Assembly: GCF_036263595.1 (NCBI RefSeq)
Contig: NZ_DATAGQ010000120.1
Coordinates: 1-64,000 of the forward strand
Reading direction: 5' to 3'
Origin: Geminicoccus sp036263595
GTDB lineage: Bacteria > Pseudomonadota > Alphaproteobacteria > Geminicoccales > Geminicoccaceae
DNA: 64,000 nucleotides
A program made the position numbers and the translations under genes. Below, piece by piece: positions 52,907 to 60,985 of this stretch. The notes under the pieces were generated by a model. The model was not told the DNA's origin, searched no databases, and saw only the letters and a list, made by a program, of their open reading frames with translations. Numbering within the stretch: position 1 is the first letter of the stretch; each line of letters begins with the position of its first letter.

Positions 52907-54244
52907 TCAAGACGGTTGGACCGCCACCCGGCTCCCCAATCTCGCGGGAAGGATCCTGCTCGCGAAGCGGTCGATGCGCCGCCACTGATGGCGAAGATCG
53001 AGCAGGCTGCCGACCAGCGCGGTGTCGCCTTGCGAAGCGGCGTGGTCGAGCAGGATGCGCAGGAACACGTCGCGCTGGGCGTGGCTGCCGCCCAGGTGAT
53101 GGAGCCGTCGGGCCAGGGCCAGGACGGCCGCGCCCTCGCCTTTCCCGTCGACCATGAGCCGTGCGAGGGGAAGGCCGACCCTGCGGGCCACCACCGACTG
53201 GTTGGTCGTGCCGCAGGCAGCGGCCCGGGCCAGCGCACTGAGCAGATCGTCAGCCTGGGCGCGCTCCCCCCGGGCCACCAGGGCCAGCAGCTGGTGGAGC
53301 GTCGCGAAGACCAGGATCGTCTCCTGCCGCCGCCTGGAGGCGATCTCGGCCAGCTCCTCCCATCGCCCGCCCACATGCACCCCTTCCTGGCGAAGGCGCC
53401 AGAGCATGGAAGTGGCATTGGCGATGTCGCGGACGTCGTCGGTGCATTCGGGGCGCACCGAATGGTCGTAGAGGTCGAGCACCTCTTCGGTCCGGCCCTC
53501 CTCCAGGAGGAAGAGGCCGAGATGCCAGGCCATGTGGAAGCGGAAATTGTGGCAGTCCTGCCAGCCCGGCTTGGCATTGGTCAGCCAGCCGATGCCGGCA
53601 CGGCTGCGGCCCTGCATTTCGTAGACATGGGCAACCGCATGCATGCCCCAGGCATCGCGCGGCTCGATCAGCACGGCCTGGCGACCGGCCCGCTCCGCAG
53701 CCGCGTACTCGCCGTTTTCCTCCAGGGCGAAGGCGTGGCAGCCGAGCAGGTAGCCATAGCCCGGATCCTGCGCGGACCAGGCCGGCAGCAGCGCGGTGGT
53801 GGATGCCAGCATGCCGCCGGCATCGCCTGCCATGAAGCGGAGGCCGTGGGCCAGCTTCGCGATCAGGAATGCCTTCGGCGACTGATCGAGCTCTGCGTCC
53901 AGCAGGGCGGTGGCGGCGCGGATGTCGCCCTCGACCGCCTTCTCCAGGGCCCGCAGCAGCACCGCCTCGAACCTGGTTGTCGAGCCTGCCCGTCCCGCGG
54001 CCGCCTGCGCCGCCGCCAGCTGGGTCGCAGCGGCGGCCAGGCATTCCTGCCGCGCCAGCATGACCGCGCCCAGGCCCTTCAGCACATGCGCAGCGACCAT
54101 GTCGGCATCGGCATCAAGGCAGCGCTGCAGCGCGTCCGCGGCATCGGGCCGGTGGGCAGCGACGGCGTCGACGGCATCTTCGAAGGCCGCGAGCGCCGCT
54201 GGGGACGAGGAACCATGAACACCCGAGTATCGGTCGACTGCCAC
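52907..54244 (-). CDS. TTC38-like tetratricopeptide repeat protein
   Basis: 445 residues of helical repeats, Ala/Leu-rich, cytoplasmic (no signal or membrane helix). Segments LLGCHAFALEENGEYAAAERAGRQAV, DAWGMHAVAHVYEMQGR and HNFRFHMAWHLGLFLLEEGR are the conserved core of the TTC38 family, also found in eukaryotes. The family has no established biochemical role. It precedes the small membrane protein and ThDP-opgC genes on the same strand with a 65-base gap, so may belong to the same transcript. Confidence 0.85.
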   Translation of the reverse strand: MAVDRYSGVHGSSSPAALAAFEDAVDAVAAHRPDAADALQRCLDADADMVAAHVLKGLGAVMLARQECLAAAATQLAAAQAAAGRAGSTTRFEAVLLRALEKAVEGDIRAATALLDAELDQSPKAFLIAKLAHGLRFMAGDAGGMLASTTALLPAWSAQDPGYGYLLGCHAFALEENGEYAAAERAGRQAVLIEPRDAWGMHAVAHVYEMQGRSRAGIGWLTNAKPGWQDCHNFRFHMAWHLGLFLLEEGRTEEVLDLYDHSVRPECTDDVRDIANATSMLWRLRQEGVHVGGRWEELAEIASRRRQETILVFATLHQLLALVARGERAQADDLLSALARAAACGTTNQSVVARRVGLPLARLMVDGKGEGAAVLALARRLHHLGGSHAQRDVFLRILLDHAASQGDTALVGSLLDLRHQWRRIDRFASRILPARLGSRVAVQPS

Positions 54245-54328
54245 GTTCCGCGCTCCTCCCGATGCACCGCCGGACCGCTGGACGGACCCGTTCCCAGACC
54301 GGCCGCGATTTCACGTCAGCCACCAGTA

Positions 54329-54344
54329 GGTTGTACGACCAACC
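54329..54344. promoter_or_regulatory. palindrome GGTTG-N6-CAACC upstream of the TTC38-like gene
   Basis: The 16-base element GGTTGTACGACCAACC contains TTGTACGACCA, which fits the FadR-subfamily GntR operator form TnGTnnnACnA. It lies 85 bases before the TTC38-like start. It partly overlaps the ndh terminator hairpin, so its role as an operator is tentative. Confidence 0.35.
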
Positions 54345-54374
54345 GCCAAAAGGAGTTACATGGTTTTGGCGGTT
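54341..54374 (-). terminator. terminator of NDH-2 gene
   Basis: AACCGCCAAAA (54341-54351) and TTTTGGCGGTT (54364-54374) form a perfect 11-bp stem with a 12-base loop, immediately after the NDH-2 stop codon. No long U-tract follows. Its position directly at the stop makes it the probable transcript end of the SDR/LOV-kinase/NDH-2 block. Confidence 0.65.
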
Positions 54375-55670
54375 TCAGATCACCGGGCGCTCGTCGTCGG
54401 CGGCATCATCGGACCGCGGGGCGCCAACGATCAGCCGGGCGCCGCGCTGGAACGTCACGAACTCCCAGAGCCAGTTCAGGGCGACCGTGAACCGGTTGCG
54501 CCAGCTGATGAGGAAATAGATGTGGGCGACGCCCCAGAGCACCCAGGCCGGGAACCCGCTGATCTTCATCCACCCGAAATCGGCGACGGCGGCGTTTCGG
54601 CCGATGGTCGCGAGATTGCCGGCGTGACGATAGCGGAACGGGCCGGGCATCTGCGACCCGGTCACGGCAGCGTGGATCCGTCGGGCGACGTAGTGGCCCA
54701 TCTGCTTGGCAGCCGGCGCGATGCCGGGCACCGGCGCTCCGTCGCTTTGGACCGACGCCGTGTCCCCGATCACGAAGATCTCGGGCCGGCCCGGGACGGA
54801 CAGATCGGGCGCCACCAGGACCCGTCCTGCCCGGTCGGCCTCGGCACCCAGCCAGGCCGCTGCCCGCGACGCGCGCACGCCGGCCGCCCAGACGATCGAG
54901 CTTGCAGGTATGCGTTCGCCGCCTGCGATCACGCCGTCCTCGTCGCACTGCGTCACCTGGTGGCCCAGGAGGACTTTCACGCCCAGCCGCTCCAGGGATG
55001 CCAAGGTCTTCTCCGACAGGTCGGGCGGGAAGGCCGGCAGCAGCCGGTCGCCGCCCTCGATCAGGATCACGCGCGCATCGGCAGGCCCAATCCGCCGGAA
55101 GTCCTTGGCGAGCGCGTAGTGGACGAGTTCCACGATGGCGCCGGCCATCTCCACCCCGGTGGGGCCGCCCCCGATGACGATGAAGGTCAGGAGCTGCGCC
55201 CGCCTTGCCGGCTCGGGCTCGACCTCCGCCTTCTCGAACGAAGTCAAGATGCGCTCGCGGATCAGCGTGGCGTCGGCGATCTTCTTCAATCCGGGCGCGA
55301 CCGGTGCCCAGTCGTCATGGCCGAAATAGGCGTGCCGGACGCCCGTGGCGATCACCAGATAGTCGTAGGCGAGCGTGCGGCCATCATCGAGCTGCAGGCG
55401 CTTCTCCGCCACGTCGACCCCGGCGGCCTGGCCCAGCTGGACCTCCGCGTTCCGCTGGGTGCTCAGGATGCTCCGGATCGGCCAGGCGATCTCGGCCGGC
55501 GAGAGGGCGGCCGTGGCGACCTGGTAGAGGAGTGGCTGGAACAGATGGTAGTTCCGCCGGTCGACGAGCGTGATCCGCAGCGGCGAACGGGCAAGTTCCT
55601 GCACGCAGGTCAGCCCGCCGAATCCCGCTCCTATCACCACCACATGCGGCAGGCCACCCGGCTCATCCAC
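54375..55670 (-). CDS. ndh: type II NADH dehydrogenase (NDH-2)
   Basis: 431 residues. Two Rossmann motifs: VVVIGAGFGGLTCVQEL for FAD and FIVIGGGPTGVEMAGAI for NADH. NYHLFQPLLYQVATAALSPAEIA and IWAAGVRAS are NDH-2 signatures, IFVIGDTAS contacts FAD, and AKQMGHYVA forms the quinone-side motif. The C-terminal helix with FLISWRNRFTVALNWLWEF probably holds it on the inner membrane. Passes electrons from NADH to quinone without proton pumping. Starts 21 bases after the kinase gene ends. Confidence 0.92.
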   Translation of the reverse strand: MDEPGGLPHVVVIGAGFGGLTCVQELARSPLRITLVDRRNYHLFQPLLYQVATAALSPAEIAWPIRSILSTQRNAEVQLGQAAGVDVAEKRLQLDDGRTLAYDYLVIATGVRHAYFGHDDWAPVAPGLKKIADATLIRERILTSFEKAEVEPEPARRAQLLTFIVIGGGPTGVEMAGAIVELVHYALAKDFRRIGPADARVILIEGGDRLLPAFPPDLSEKTLASLERLGVKVLLGHQVTQCDEDGVIAGGERIPASSIVWAAGVRASRAAAWLGAEADRAGRVLVAPDLSVPGRPEIFVIGDTASVQSDGAPVPGIAPAAKQMGHYVARRIHAAVTGSQMPGPFRYRHAGNLATIGRNAAVADFGWMKISGFPAWVLWGVAHIYFLISWRNRFTVALNWLWEFVTFQRGARLIVGAPRSDDAADDERPVI

Positions 55671-55691
55671 TTGCTTCTCCCGCGCGCCCGC

Positions 55692-57422
55692 TCACGCCTC
55701 GGCTGGACCGAAGTCCGACCGCACACGTCGCGCGCCCGCATGCCGGCGGTTGAGCGCCGCACGGACACGATCAGCCAGCTCCGAGCCCCGGTAGGGCTTG
55801 CCGATCACATCCAGCGTGGTGGCGCGCGGGATGTCAGCCACCAGGTCGTCATTGTAGCCTGTGGTCACGAGCAGGGGTATGTCCGGGAGCCGGCGCGCGA
55901 ACGCCTCGGCCAGTTCCAGGCCGCTCATGCCGCCGGGCATCACGATGTCGGTGAACAGCAGGTCGACCTTCAGCCCGCCGTCCAGCATCTGCAGGGCGCG
56001 CTCGCCACTTTCGACCGAGATCACCTTGTAGCCGAGTCGGAGCAGATGGTTCTCGGCCAGCGAGCGCACGTCGTCGCTGTCTTCGACCAGGAGGATCGTC
56101 TCGGATTGCCCTCTTGGCTCCTCCACGACCGGGCCGCGTTCGACCTCGCTCTTGGGAAGAGGTGCATCGTCCAGTGCCACCGGAAAGAACATCCGGACGC
56201 AGGTACCCCGCCCGGGCTCGCTCTGGATCTCGAGCCGTCCGAGCGACTGCTCCACGAACCCGTGCACCATCGCCAGCCCAAGCCCGGTGCCCTTCTCCGC
56301 CCCCTTGGTTGTGAAGAAAGGCTCGGTCGCCCGCTCGACCACATGGGGCGGCATCCCTACGCCCTCGTCCTGCACGCTCAGCACGACATAGGCGCCGGCG
56401 TTCAACCCCTCGCCCTCGAGCCGGGTGGTCGAGGTGCCGACCGTGACGGTACCGCCGCCGGGCATGGCATCCCGTGCGTTGATCAGCACGTTGAGCAGCG
56501 CCATCTCGAGATGAGTTGGGTCAACTACGGTCCGCGGCAGCCGCCGCTTTAGCGTCGTGACCAGGTCGATCCGCGGTCCCACCGTATTGTCCAGGATCTC
56601 GCCGAACTCGCCGATCAAAGCGTTCAGGTCGGTGGGCCTGGGCTCCAGCCTGGTCTTGCGCGCGAACGCCAGGAGCTGCTTGGTCAGTTTCGCCCCGCGA
56701 TCGGTGGCGCGGCCGATGTTCTCCAGCTTGCGACGCTGCCGGTCGTCGAGTTCGCTCTTCAGCACGAGTTCGACATTGCCGGCGATGACCTGCAGCAGAT
56801 TGTTGAAGTCGTGCGCCAGGCCGGCGGTGAGCTGCCCGATCGCCTCCATCTTCTGGGCTTGCCGGTAGGCCTGCTCGGACGAGCGGCGCCGCGTCACGTC
56901 GAGCTGGCTCGCGAAGAAGTAGATGAGCCCGCCCTCCGCATCGTAGACTGGCGCGATGAAGACCGCGTTCCAAAACGGGGTGCCGTCGCGCCGGTAGTTG
57001 AGCAGTTCCAGGGACATCGCCTGCTCGGCCTGGATCGCCTCGCGAAGGCTGCGGACGGCGGCGCTGTCGGTCCTGGCTCCCTGCAGAAAGCGGCAGTTGC
57101 GCCCCTCCACCTCCTCCTCCTCGTAGCCGGTAAGGTCCAAGAAGGCCTTGTTGGCGAAGACGATCGGGTTGTCCGGCAGACGCGGGTCGGTGAGGATCAT
57201 CGGCATGCGGGTCATCTGCAGGGCCGCGAAGAACACGCTGCCGCGATCGGTCAGCCCCGGGTCGGAAATCGTGCTCTGCTTCCAGTGGCGCATGCCGGAG
57301 CCGCCGGTCGGGCTGTAGGACGTGGCGTCGACCATACCGAGCTCGGGGATGCCGCTGCTCGGCTCGGCACCGCCAGGAGAGCTCCCGGCCTTGTCATGGT
57401 CGTCGAGCTGTTCGTCGCTCAC
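55692..57422 (-). CDS. LOV-domain hybrid histidine kinase
   Basis: 576 residues from GTG 57422 (an ATG about 30 residues in is possible). Residues 65-178 are a LOV-type PAS domain with the photoactive Cys110 in GRNCRFLQG, flavin contacts in NYRRDGTPFWN and FFASQLDVT. The kinase follows: phospho-His204 in GLAHDFNNLLQVI (HWE/NtrB-like HDFNN), DPTHLEMALLNVLINARDAM, DEGVGM, and KGTGLGLAMVHG. A receiver domain (ILLVEDSDDV, phospho-Asp in LLFTDIVMPGGMSG) ends the protein. Predicted soluble blue-light sensor; output partner unknown. Confidence 0.92.
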   Translation of the reverse strand: MSDEQLDDHDKAGSSPGGAEPSSGIPELGMVDATSYSPTGGSGMRHWKQSTISDPGLTDRGSVFFAALQMTRMPMILTDPRLPDNPIVFANKAFLDLTGYEEEEVEGRNCRFLQGARTDSAAVRSLREAIQAEQAMSLELLNYRRDGTPFWNAVFIAPVYDAEGGLIYFFASQLDVTRRRSSEQAYRQAQKMEAIGQLTAGLAHDFNNLLQVIAGNVELVLKSELDDRQRRKLENIGRATDRGAKLTKQLLAFARKTRLEPRPTDLNALIGEFGEILDNTVGPRIDLVTTLKRRLPRTVVDPTHLEMALLNVLINARDAMPGGGTVTVGTSTTRLEGEGLNAGAYVVLSVQDEGVGMPPHVVERATEPFFTTKGAEKGTGLGLAMVHGFVEQSLGRLEIQSEPGRGTCVRMFFPVALDDAPLPKSEVERGPVVEEPRGQSETILLVEDSDDVRSLAENHLLRLGYKVISVESGERALQMLDGGLKVDLLFTDIVMPGGMSGLELAEAFARRLPDIPLLVTTGYNDDLVADIPRATTLDVIGKPYRGSELADRVRAALNRRHAGARRVRSDFGPAEA

Positions 57423-57502
57423 CAAAACTCGCTTCCCATCCTCATCGGGCACTTGGCCTCGACCGAGTGAGTTTACTGTACAAGCTCCCGCAAGTTCCCT
57501 GT

Positions 57503-58237
57503 TCATGGCGGGATCTGCGAGCCATCCCACGCGAAGCAGCCGCCGGATCGAGCGGGAGCGAGGCCGTCGACCACGGCCAGCAATAGGGCAGCAGCGTCGG
57601 CCGGCTTGAACAGCTTGCCTGCCGGAACGCCAGCCTGGAACGGCTGGCTGAGCCTGGAATCGACCGTGCCCGGATGCAACCCCACGCAGACCGCATCGGG
57701 GTGGGTCCGGGCCAGCTCGATCGAGAGCGAGCGGATCAGCATGTTCAGCGCCGCCTTCGACGCGCGATAGGCGTACCAGCCACCCAGCTGGTTGTCGGAG
57801 ATGCTGCCCACCCGGGCGGACAGCGCCGCGAACGCGGAACGGCCCTGGCGGGGCAGCCTCGGCAGGAAGTGCTTGGCGACCATGGCCGGGCCGGTCGCGT
57901 TGATGGCGAATGCCCTAGCGAAGTGGTCGGCCTCGAGCATCTTGAAGCTCTTCTCGGGCTGCAGCCCTTCCTCGTGCAGCATGCCGGTCGCCACCATCAC
58001 CAGCCTAAGCGGCAACGCTCCCTGCGTGGCCATGGCCGCCCGCATGATCGACGCCTCGTCCGCCAGGTCCAGATGGCCCGGCACGACGTGGTCGATGGTG
58101 GCCTTCCCGGGATGCCGGGCGAACGTGAACACCTTCTCGAAGCTGCCGCTGCGGCTCAGGACCTCGACCAGCGCCCCGCCAATGCCCTCGGAAGCGCCGA
58201 TGACGGCCGCGGCGGCCGGCCTCGCGAAGCTGTGCAT
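57503..58237 (-). CDS. short-chain dehydrogenase/reductase
   Basis: 244 residues. Cofactor motif AAVIGASEGIGGALVEVL (GxxxGxG), NAT-type AINATGPAMVAKHFLP, catalytic Ser in FAALSARVGSI, and YRASK with Tyr and Lys. HPGTVDSRLSQPF near the C-terminus is typical of the C-factor/YciK-like subgroup that includes signalling-related SDRs. Substrate unknown. Upstream of the LOV kinase on the same strand, 80 bases away. Confidence 0.88.
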   Translation of the reverse strand: MHSFARPAAAAVIGASEGIGGALVEVLSRSGSFEKVFTFARHPGKATIDHVVPGHLDLADEASIMRAAMATQGALPLRLVMVATGMLHEEGLQPEKSFKMLEADHFARAFAINATGPAMVAKHFLPRLPRQGRSAFAALSARVGSISDNQLGGWYAYRASKAALNMLIRSLSIELARTHPDAVCVGLHPGTVDSRLSQPFQAGVPAGKLFKPADAAALLLAVVDGLAPARSGGCFAWDGSQIPP

Positions 58238-58380
58238 GGTGATCCAGCCCGTAATGCATGATCGTTCGTGGTACGTCCGCTCGCGGCGCCCGGTTCAGCG
58301 GTGGCCGGTTAGGCCAACGTCAAACCGTCATCATCGGCGTCTAGCCTGCCCGGCTTCGAGCGAATGGTGGAGGGCGCGAC

Positions 58381-59622
58381 ATGCTGCAAAGGAACATGAT
58401 CCCCGCATGGTTGGCGCTGGCGGCCTGCATGGCAGGGACCGCCCAGGCCGAGGTGGCGTCCGACGCGGTCCAGCTGGGGCCGCGGCCGTTCGCGCTGGTC
58501 GACGACATGGACGAGGGCGCGCTCAAGACCCGGCTGCAGCGCTGCACGGGACCGTTCCGGCGAAGCGACTTCTCGATCGCGCACCGCGGCGCACCGCTCC
58601 AGTTCCCGGAGCATACCCGCGAATCCTATGTCGCGGCCGCACGCATGGGTGCCGGGATCCTGGAATGCGACGTAACGTTCACGGCAGACCGGGAGTTGGT
58701 CTGCCGTCACGCGCAGTGCGATCTGCACCAGACCACCGACATCCTGGCGATCCCCGATCTCGCCGCCAAATGCAGCCAGCCGTTCACGCCGGCCGATCCA
58801 GCGACAGGCCGCAAGGCCTCCGCCCAATGCTGCACGAGCGACCTGACGCTCGCCGAGTTCCGGCGGCTGCGCGGCAAGATGGACGGCTTCGATCCTGAAG
58901 CGACGACCGTGGCCGGGTTCATGGACGGCACGCCCGACTGGCGGACGGAACTTTATGCCAGCCGCGGCACGCTCATGACCCATGCCGAGAGCATCGAGTT
59001 GTTCCAACAGCTTGGCGCCCGTTTCACCCCGGAACTGAAGGCGCCGGACGTGCCGATGCCGTACGAAGGTGACTTCACCCAGGCGGACTTCGCGCAGGCC
59101 CTGATCGACGAGTACAAGGCTGCCGGGGTCGACCCGGCCACCGTGTTTCCCCAGTCGTTCGACCTCGACGATGTACGCTACTGGCTGCGTGCCGAGCCCC
59201 TGTTCGGCGCCAACGCGGTATTCCTCGACGGGCGTGACGAAGCCGACCCGGCCTTCGATCCACTCGATCCCGCCAGCTGGCAGCCCGGCATGAAGCAATT
59301 GGCCGACCAGGGTGTGCGGATCATCGCGCCGCCGATCTGGATGCTGCTCACCCTGGACGGCCAGCAACGGATCGTGCCGTCTCCCTATGCGAGGCAGGCC
59401 AGGGCCGCGGGCCTCGACATCATCGCCTGGTCCCTGGAACGCTCCGGCCCGCTCCAGGGAGGTGGCGGATGGTACTACCAGTCGGTGGCACCGGCGATCG
59501 ACGATGACGGCGACATGCTGGAGGTGCTGGACGTGCTCGCCAAGGATGTCGGCGTGCGCGGGGTGTTCTCGGACTGGCCGGCAACTACCAGCTTCTATGC
59601 AGGCTGCATGGGCCTGCCCTGA
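58381..59622 (+). CDS. secreted glycerophosphodiester phosphodiesterase
   Basis: 413 residues with a signal peptide (MIPAWLALAACMAGTAQA, cleavage near 23). GDPD motifs: AHRGAPLQFPEHTRESYVAAARMGAG with catalytic His, then ILECDVTFTADRELVCRH and DLHQTTD. The usual PENT is PEHT. A Cys-rich insert (residues about 128-150) and long loops make it larger than the 250-residue cytoplasmic enzymes, as in periplasmic forms. Hydrolyses deacylated phospholipid headgroups to glycerol-3-phosphate and an alcohol. Confidence 0.88.
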   Translation: MLQRNMIPAWLALAACMAGTAQAEVASDAVQLGPRPFALVDDMDEGALKTRLQRCTGPFRRSDFSIAHRGAPLQFPEHTRESYVAAARMGAGILECDVTFTADRELVCRHAQCDLHQTTDILAIPDLAAKCSQPFTPADPATGRKASAQCCTSDLTLAEFRRLRGKMDGFDPEATTVAGFMDGTPDWRTELYASRGTLMTHAESIELFQQLGARFTPELKAPDVPMPYEGDFTQADFAQALIDEYKAAGVDPATVFPQSFDLDDVRYWLRAEPLFGANAVFLDGRDEADPAFDPLDPASWQPGMKQLADQGVRIIAPPIWMLLTLDGQQRIVPSPYARQARAAGLDIIAWSLERSGPLQGGGGWYYQSVAPAIDDDGDMLEVLDVLAKDVGVRGVFSDWPATTSFYAGCMGLP

Positions 59623-59650
59623 TCCGCACGGTCGGGCGTTGAACAGCAAA

Positions 59651-59679
59651 AAGCACCGGGCCACGCGGACCCGGTGCTT
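59651..59679 (-). terminator. Rho-independent terminator of the DUF892 gene
   Basis: AAGCACCGGG (59651-59660) and CCCGGTGCTT (59670-59679) form a perfect 10-bp stem with a 9-base loop. Read on minus the stem is followed by a run of T (TTTTT including the stem end), so it terminates the minus-strand ferritin-like gene. It may also serve the convergent phosphodiesterase gene. Confidence 0.85.
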
Positions 59680-59700
59680 CGCAAAAGGATGCAGGCGCCG

Positions 59701-60216
59701 TCAGTGACTTGCCTGGGCACCGCTTGCATAGAGTTGCATGTAGCGGGTCGTCACCTCGGACAGGTGCTCGTCCAGCCACTGCGCCATCGACTGCTCTTCG
59801 CGCAGCGACTGCTGCAGGAGCGGAATGCTGTCGCGGAAACCACCGGCCTCGGCCATCGTGATCAACGACTTGTAGCTGGCAGCTTCGAAGTTCTCGAAGG
59901 CGAAGTTCGCAAACGAGTTCTTCAGGATCTCGTCGCCGGTCACGCTATGGCCAAGGGCGGCCATGTTGCCCATGAACGACGCGCCCATGTCCTTGATCGA
60001 GGAATGGGATTCGTCCAGCGACGACAGGATCTGCTCGAGCCGCCCGATCTGGCCGTTGGTCTCCTCGACATGCGCACGCATCCGTGCGGCGACTTCGGGA
60101 TACTGCTCGATCCGCTCGATCTGCCGGTTCATGAGCGACAGGGCCTGGTTCTCCAGGGCATGCGCATCCCGCAGACCAGTGATGAACAGGGATCGAGTTT
60201 CTGAACTTTCCGCCAT
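59701..60216 (-). CDS. ferritin-like DUF892/YciF family protein
   Basis: 171 residues, all helical. LFITGLRDAHALENQALSLM with the first Glu/His ligands, then MRAHVEETNGQIGRLEQIL, and SYKSLITMAEAGGF fit the YciF/DUF892 four-helix bundle, a di-iron ferritin-like fold linked with stress responses. The ribosome site GGAGAAGG lies just upstream. Divergent from a cyclic-nucleotide-binding protein gene. Confidence 0.85.
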   Translation of the reverse strand: MAESSETRSLFITGLRDAHALENQALSLMNRQIERIEQYPEVAARMRAHVEETNGQIGRLEQILSSLDESHSSIKDMGASFMGNMAALGHSVTGDEILKNSFANFAFENFEAASYKSLITMAEAGGFRDSIPLLQQSLREEQSMAQWLDEHLSEVTTRYMQLYASGAQASH

Positions 60217-60232
60217 CTACCTTCTCCCAATA

Positions 60233-60376
60233 TTACCTGCCGATTGAACAGGGCGCTTCGAGCGAGGTTCCGAGAAATCCGATGGCTTCCCGCCATGCGT
60301 TCCTGTCGGCGAGGCACCCCGCGGCCTTTGGATCGTCACCTCGATCTGGTACAGGCAGGATCCGATCGTTCGTCAT
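60233..60376 (-). CDS. possible 47-residue protein upstream of DUF892 gene
   Basis: ATG 60376 to TAA 60233, 47 residues (MTNDRILPVPDRG... ending APCSIGR), 16 bases before the DUF892 start. No strong ribosome site is visible and no motif is recognised. The Arg/Asp-rich composition with GC-rich third positions is compatible with coding but not convincing; it may be leader sequence only. Confidence 0.25.
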   Translation of the reverse strand: MTNDRILPVPDRGDDPKAAGCLADRNAWREAIGFLGTSLEAPCSIGR

Positions 60377-60396
60377 CAACCGGAGGCAAAGCGTCC

Positions 60397-60885
60397 ATGG
60401 TCCAAGAGCAGCTCGAGCGGCTGGACCTGTTCGCAGGCCTCCCGGCCGGTATCCTCCGTGACCTCGCCGCAAAGTGCAGCCTGGTGGAGCGCCCGGCCGG
60501 CGACGTGCTCGACGATGGATCCGGCGCCGAGGTCGCCTGCGTCTACCTTGTCGTGGAAGGCATGGCGGAGGTCCTGATCGGCGACGACAAGACGAAGCTG
60601 GTCCCGGTCGGGCGGGTGGAGGCGGGCGGCCTGATCGGCGAGTTCAGCGCGATCGCTGGCGCACATGGCGGCTGCACCGTGCGCACGACCGTCCCGACCC
60701 GCCTAGTCGTGATCCCCCGCCAGCTCTTCCGGAGCCTGGTCGAACAGCATCCCCCGGTGGCCGTCTATCTGCTGCAGGACATGATCTCGGTGATCAGGGG
60801 GATGAACGATCGGTTGGCATCCCTCAAGGATGCTCATTCGGAGTTCGATCGTATCAGGAGCCAGCTGTTTCGCTTCATCGCTTGA
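60397..60885 (+). CDS. cyclic-nucleotide-binding domain protein without DNA-binding domain
   Basis: 162 residues from ATG 60397 with CGGAGG ten bases upstream. LERLDLFAGLPAGILRDLA starts a Crp-like beta-roll; VYLVVEGMAEVLIG, GGLIGEFSAIAG (phosphate-binding cassette, GEFSA) and TTVPTRLVVIPRQLFRSLV follow. After the C-helix (about residues 125-160) there is no winged helix, so it is a stand-alone cNMP sensor rather than a regulator of the Crp type. Partner unknown. Confidence 0.85.
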   Translation: MVQEQLERLDLFAGLPAGILRDLAAKCSLVERPAGDVLDDGSGAEVACVYLVVEGMAEVLIGDDKTKLVPVGRVEAGGLIGEFSAIAGAHGGCTVRTTVPTRLVVIPRQLFRSLVEQHPPVAVYLLQDMISVIRGMNDRLASLKDAHSEFDRIRSQLFRFIA

Positions 60886-60985
60886 CGCCTGTCGCGGCAC
60901 GGCGCCACGTCTGCCGACTGCTAGCGATCCGCATGCCGTGCATCGCTGAGCAGGCAACCGTCTGCACATGCTGCATCGAGGCGAC

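Noticed and set aside
54360..56552. A 730-codon plus-strand frame with AAGGAG and ATG, opposite ndh and the LOV kinase
   Set aside because: Its protein has no recognisable domain and is the antisense of two clear genes; the good ribosome-like site lies in the loop of the ndh terminator hairpin and is coincidental.
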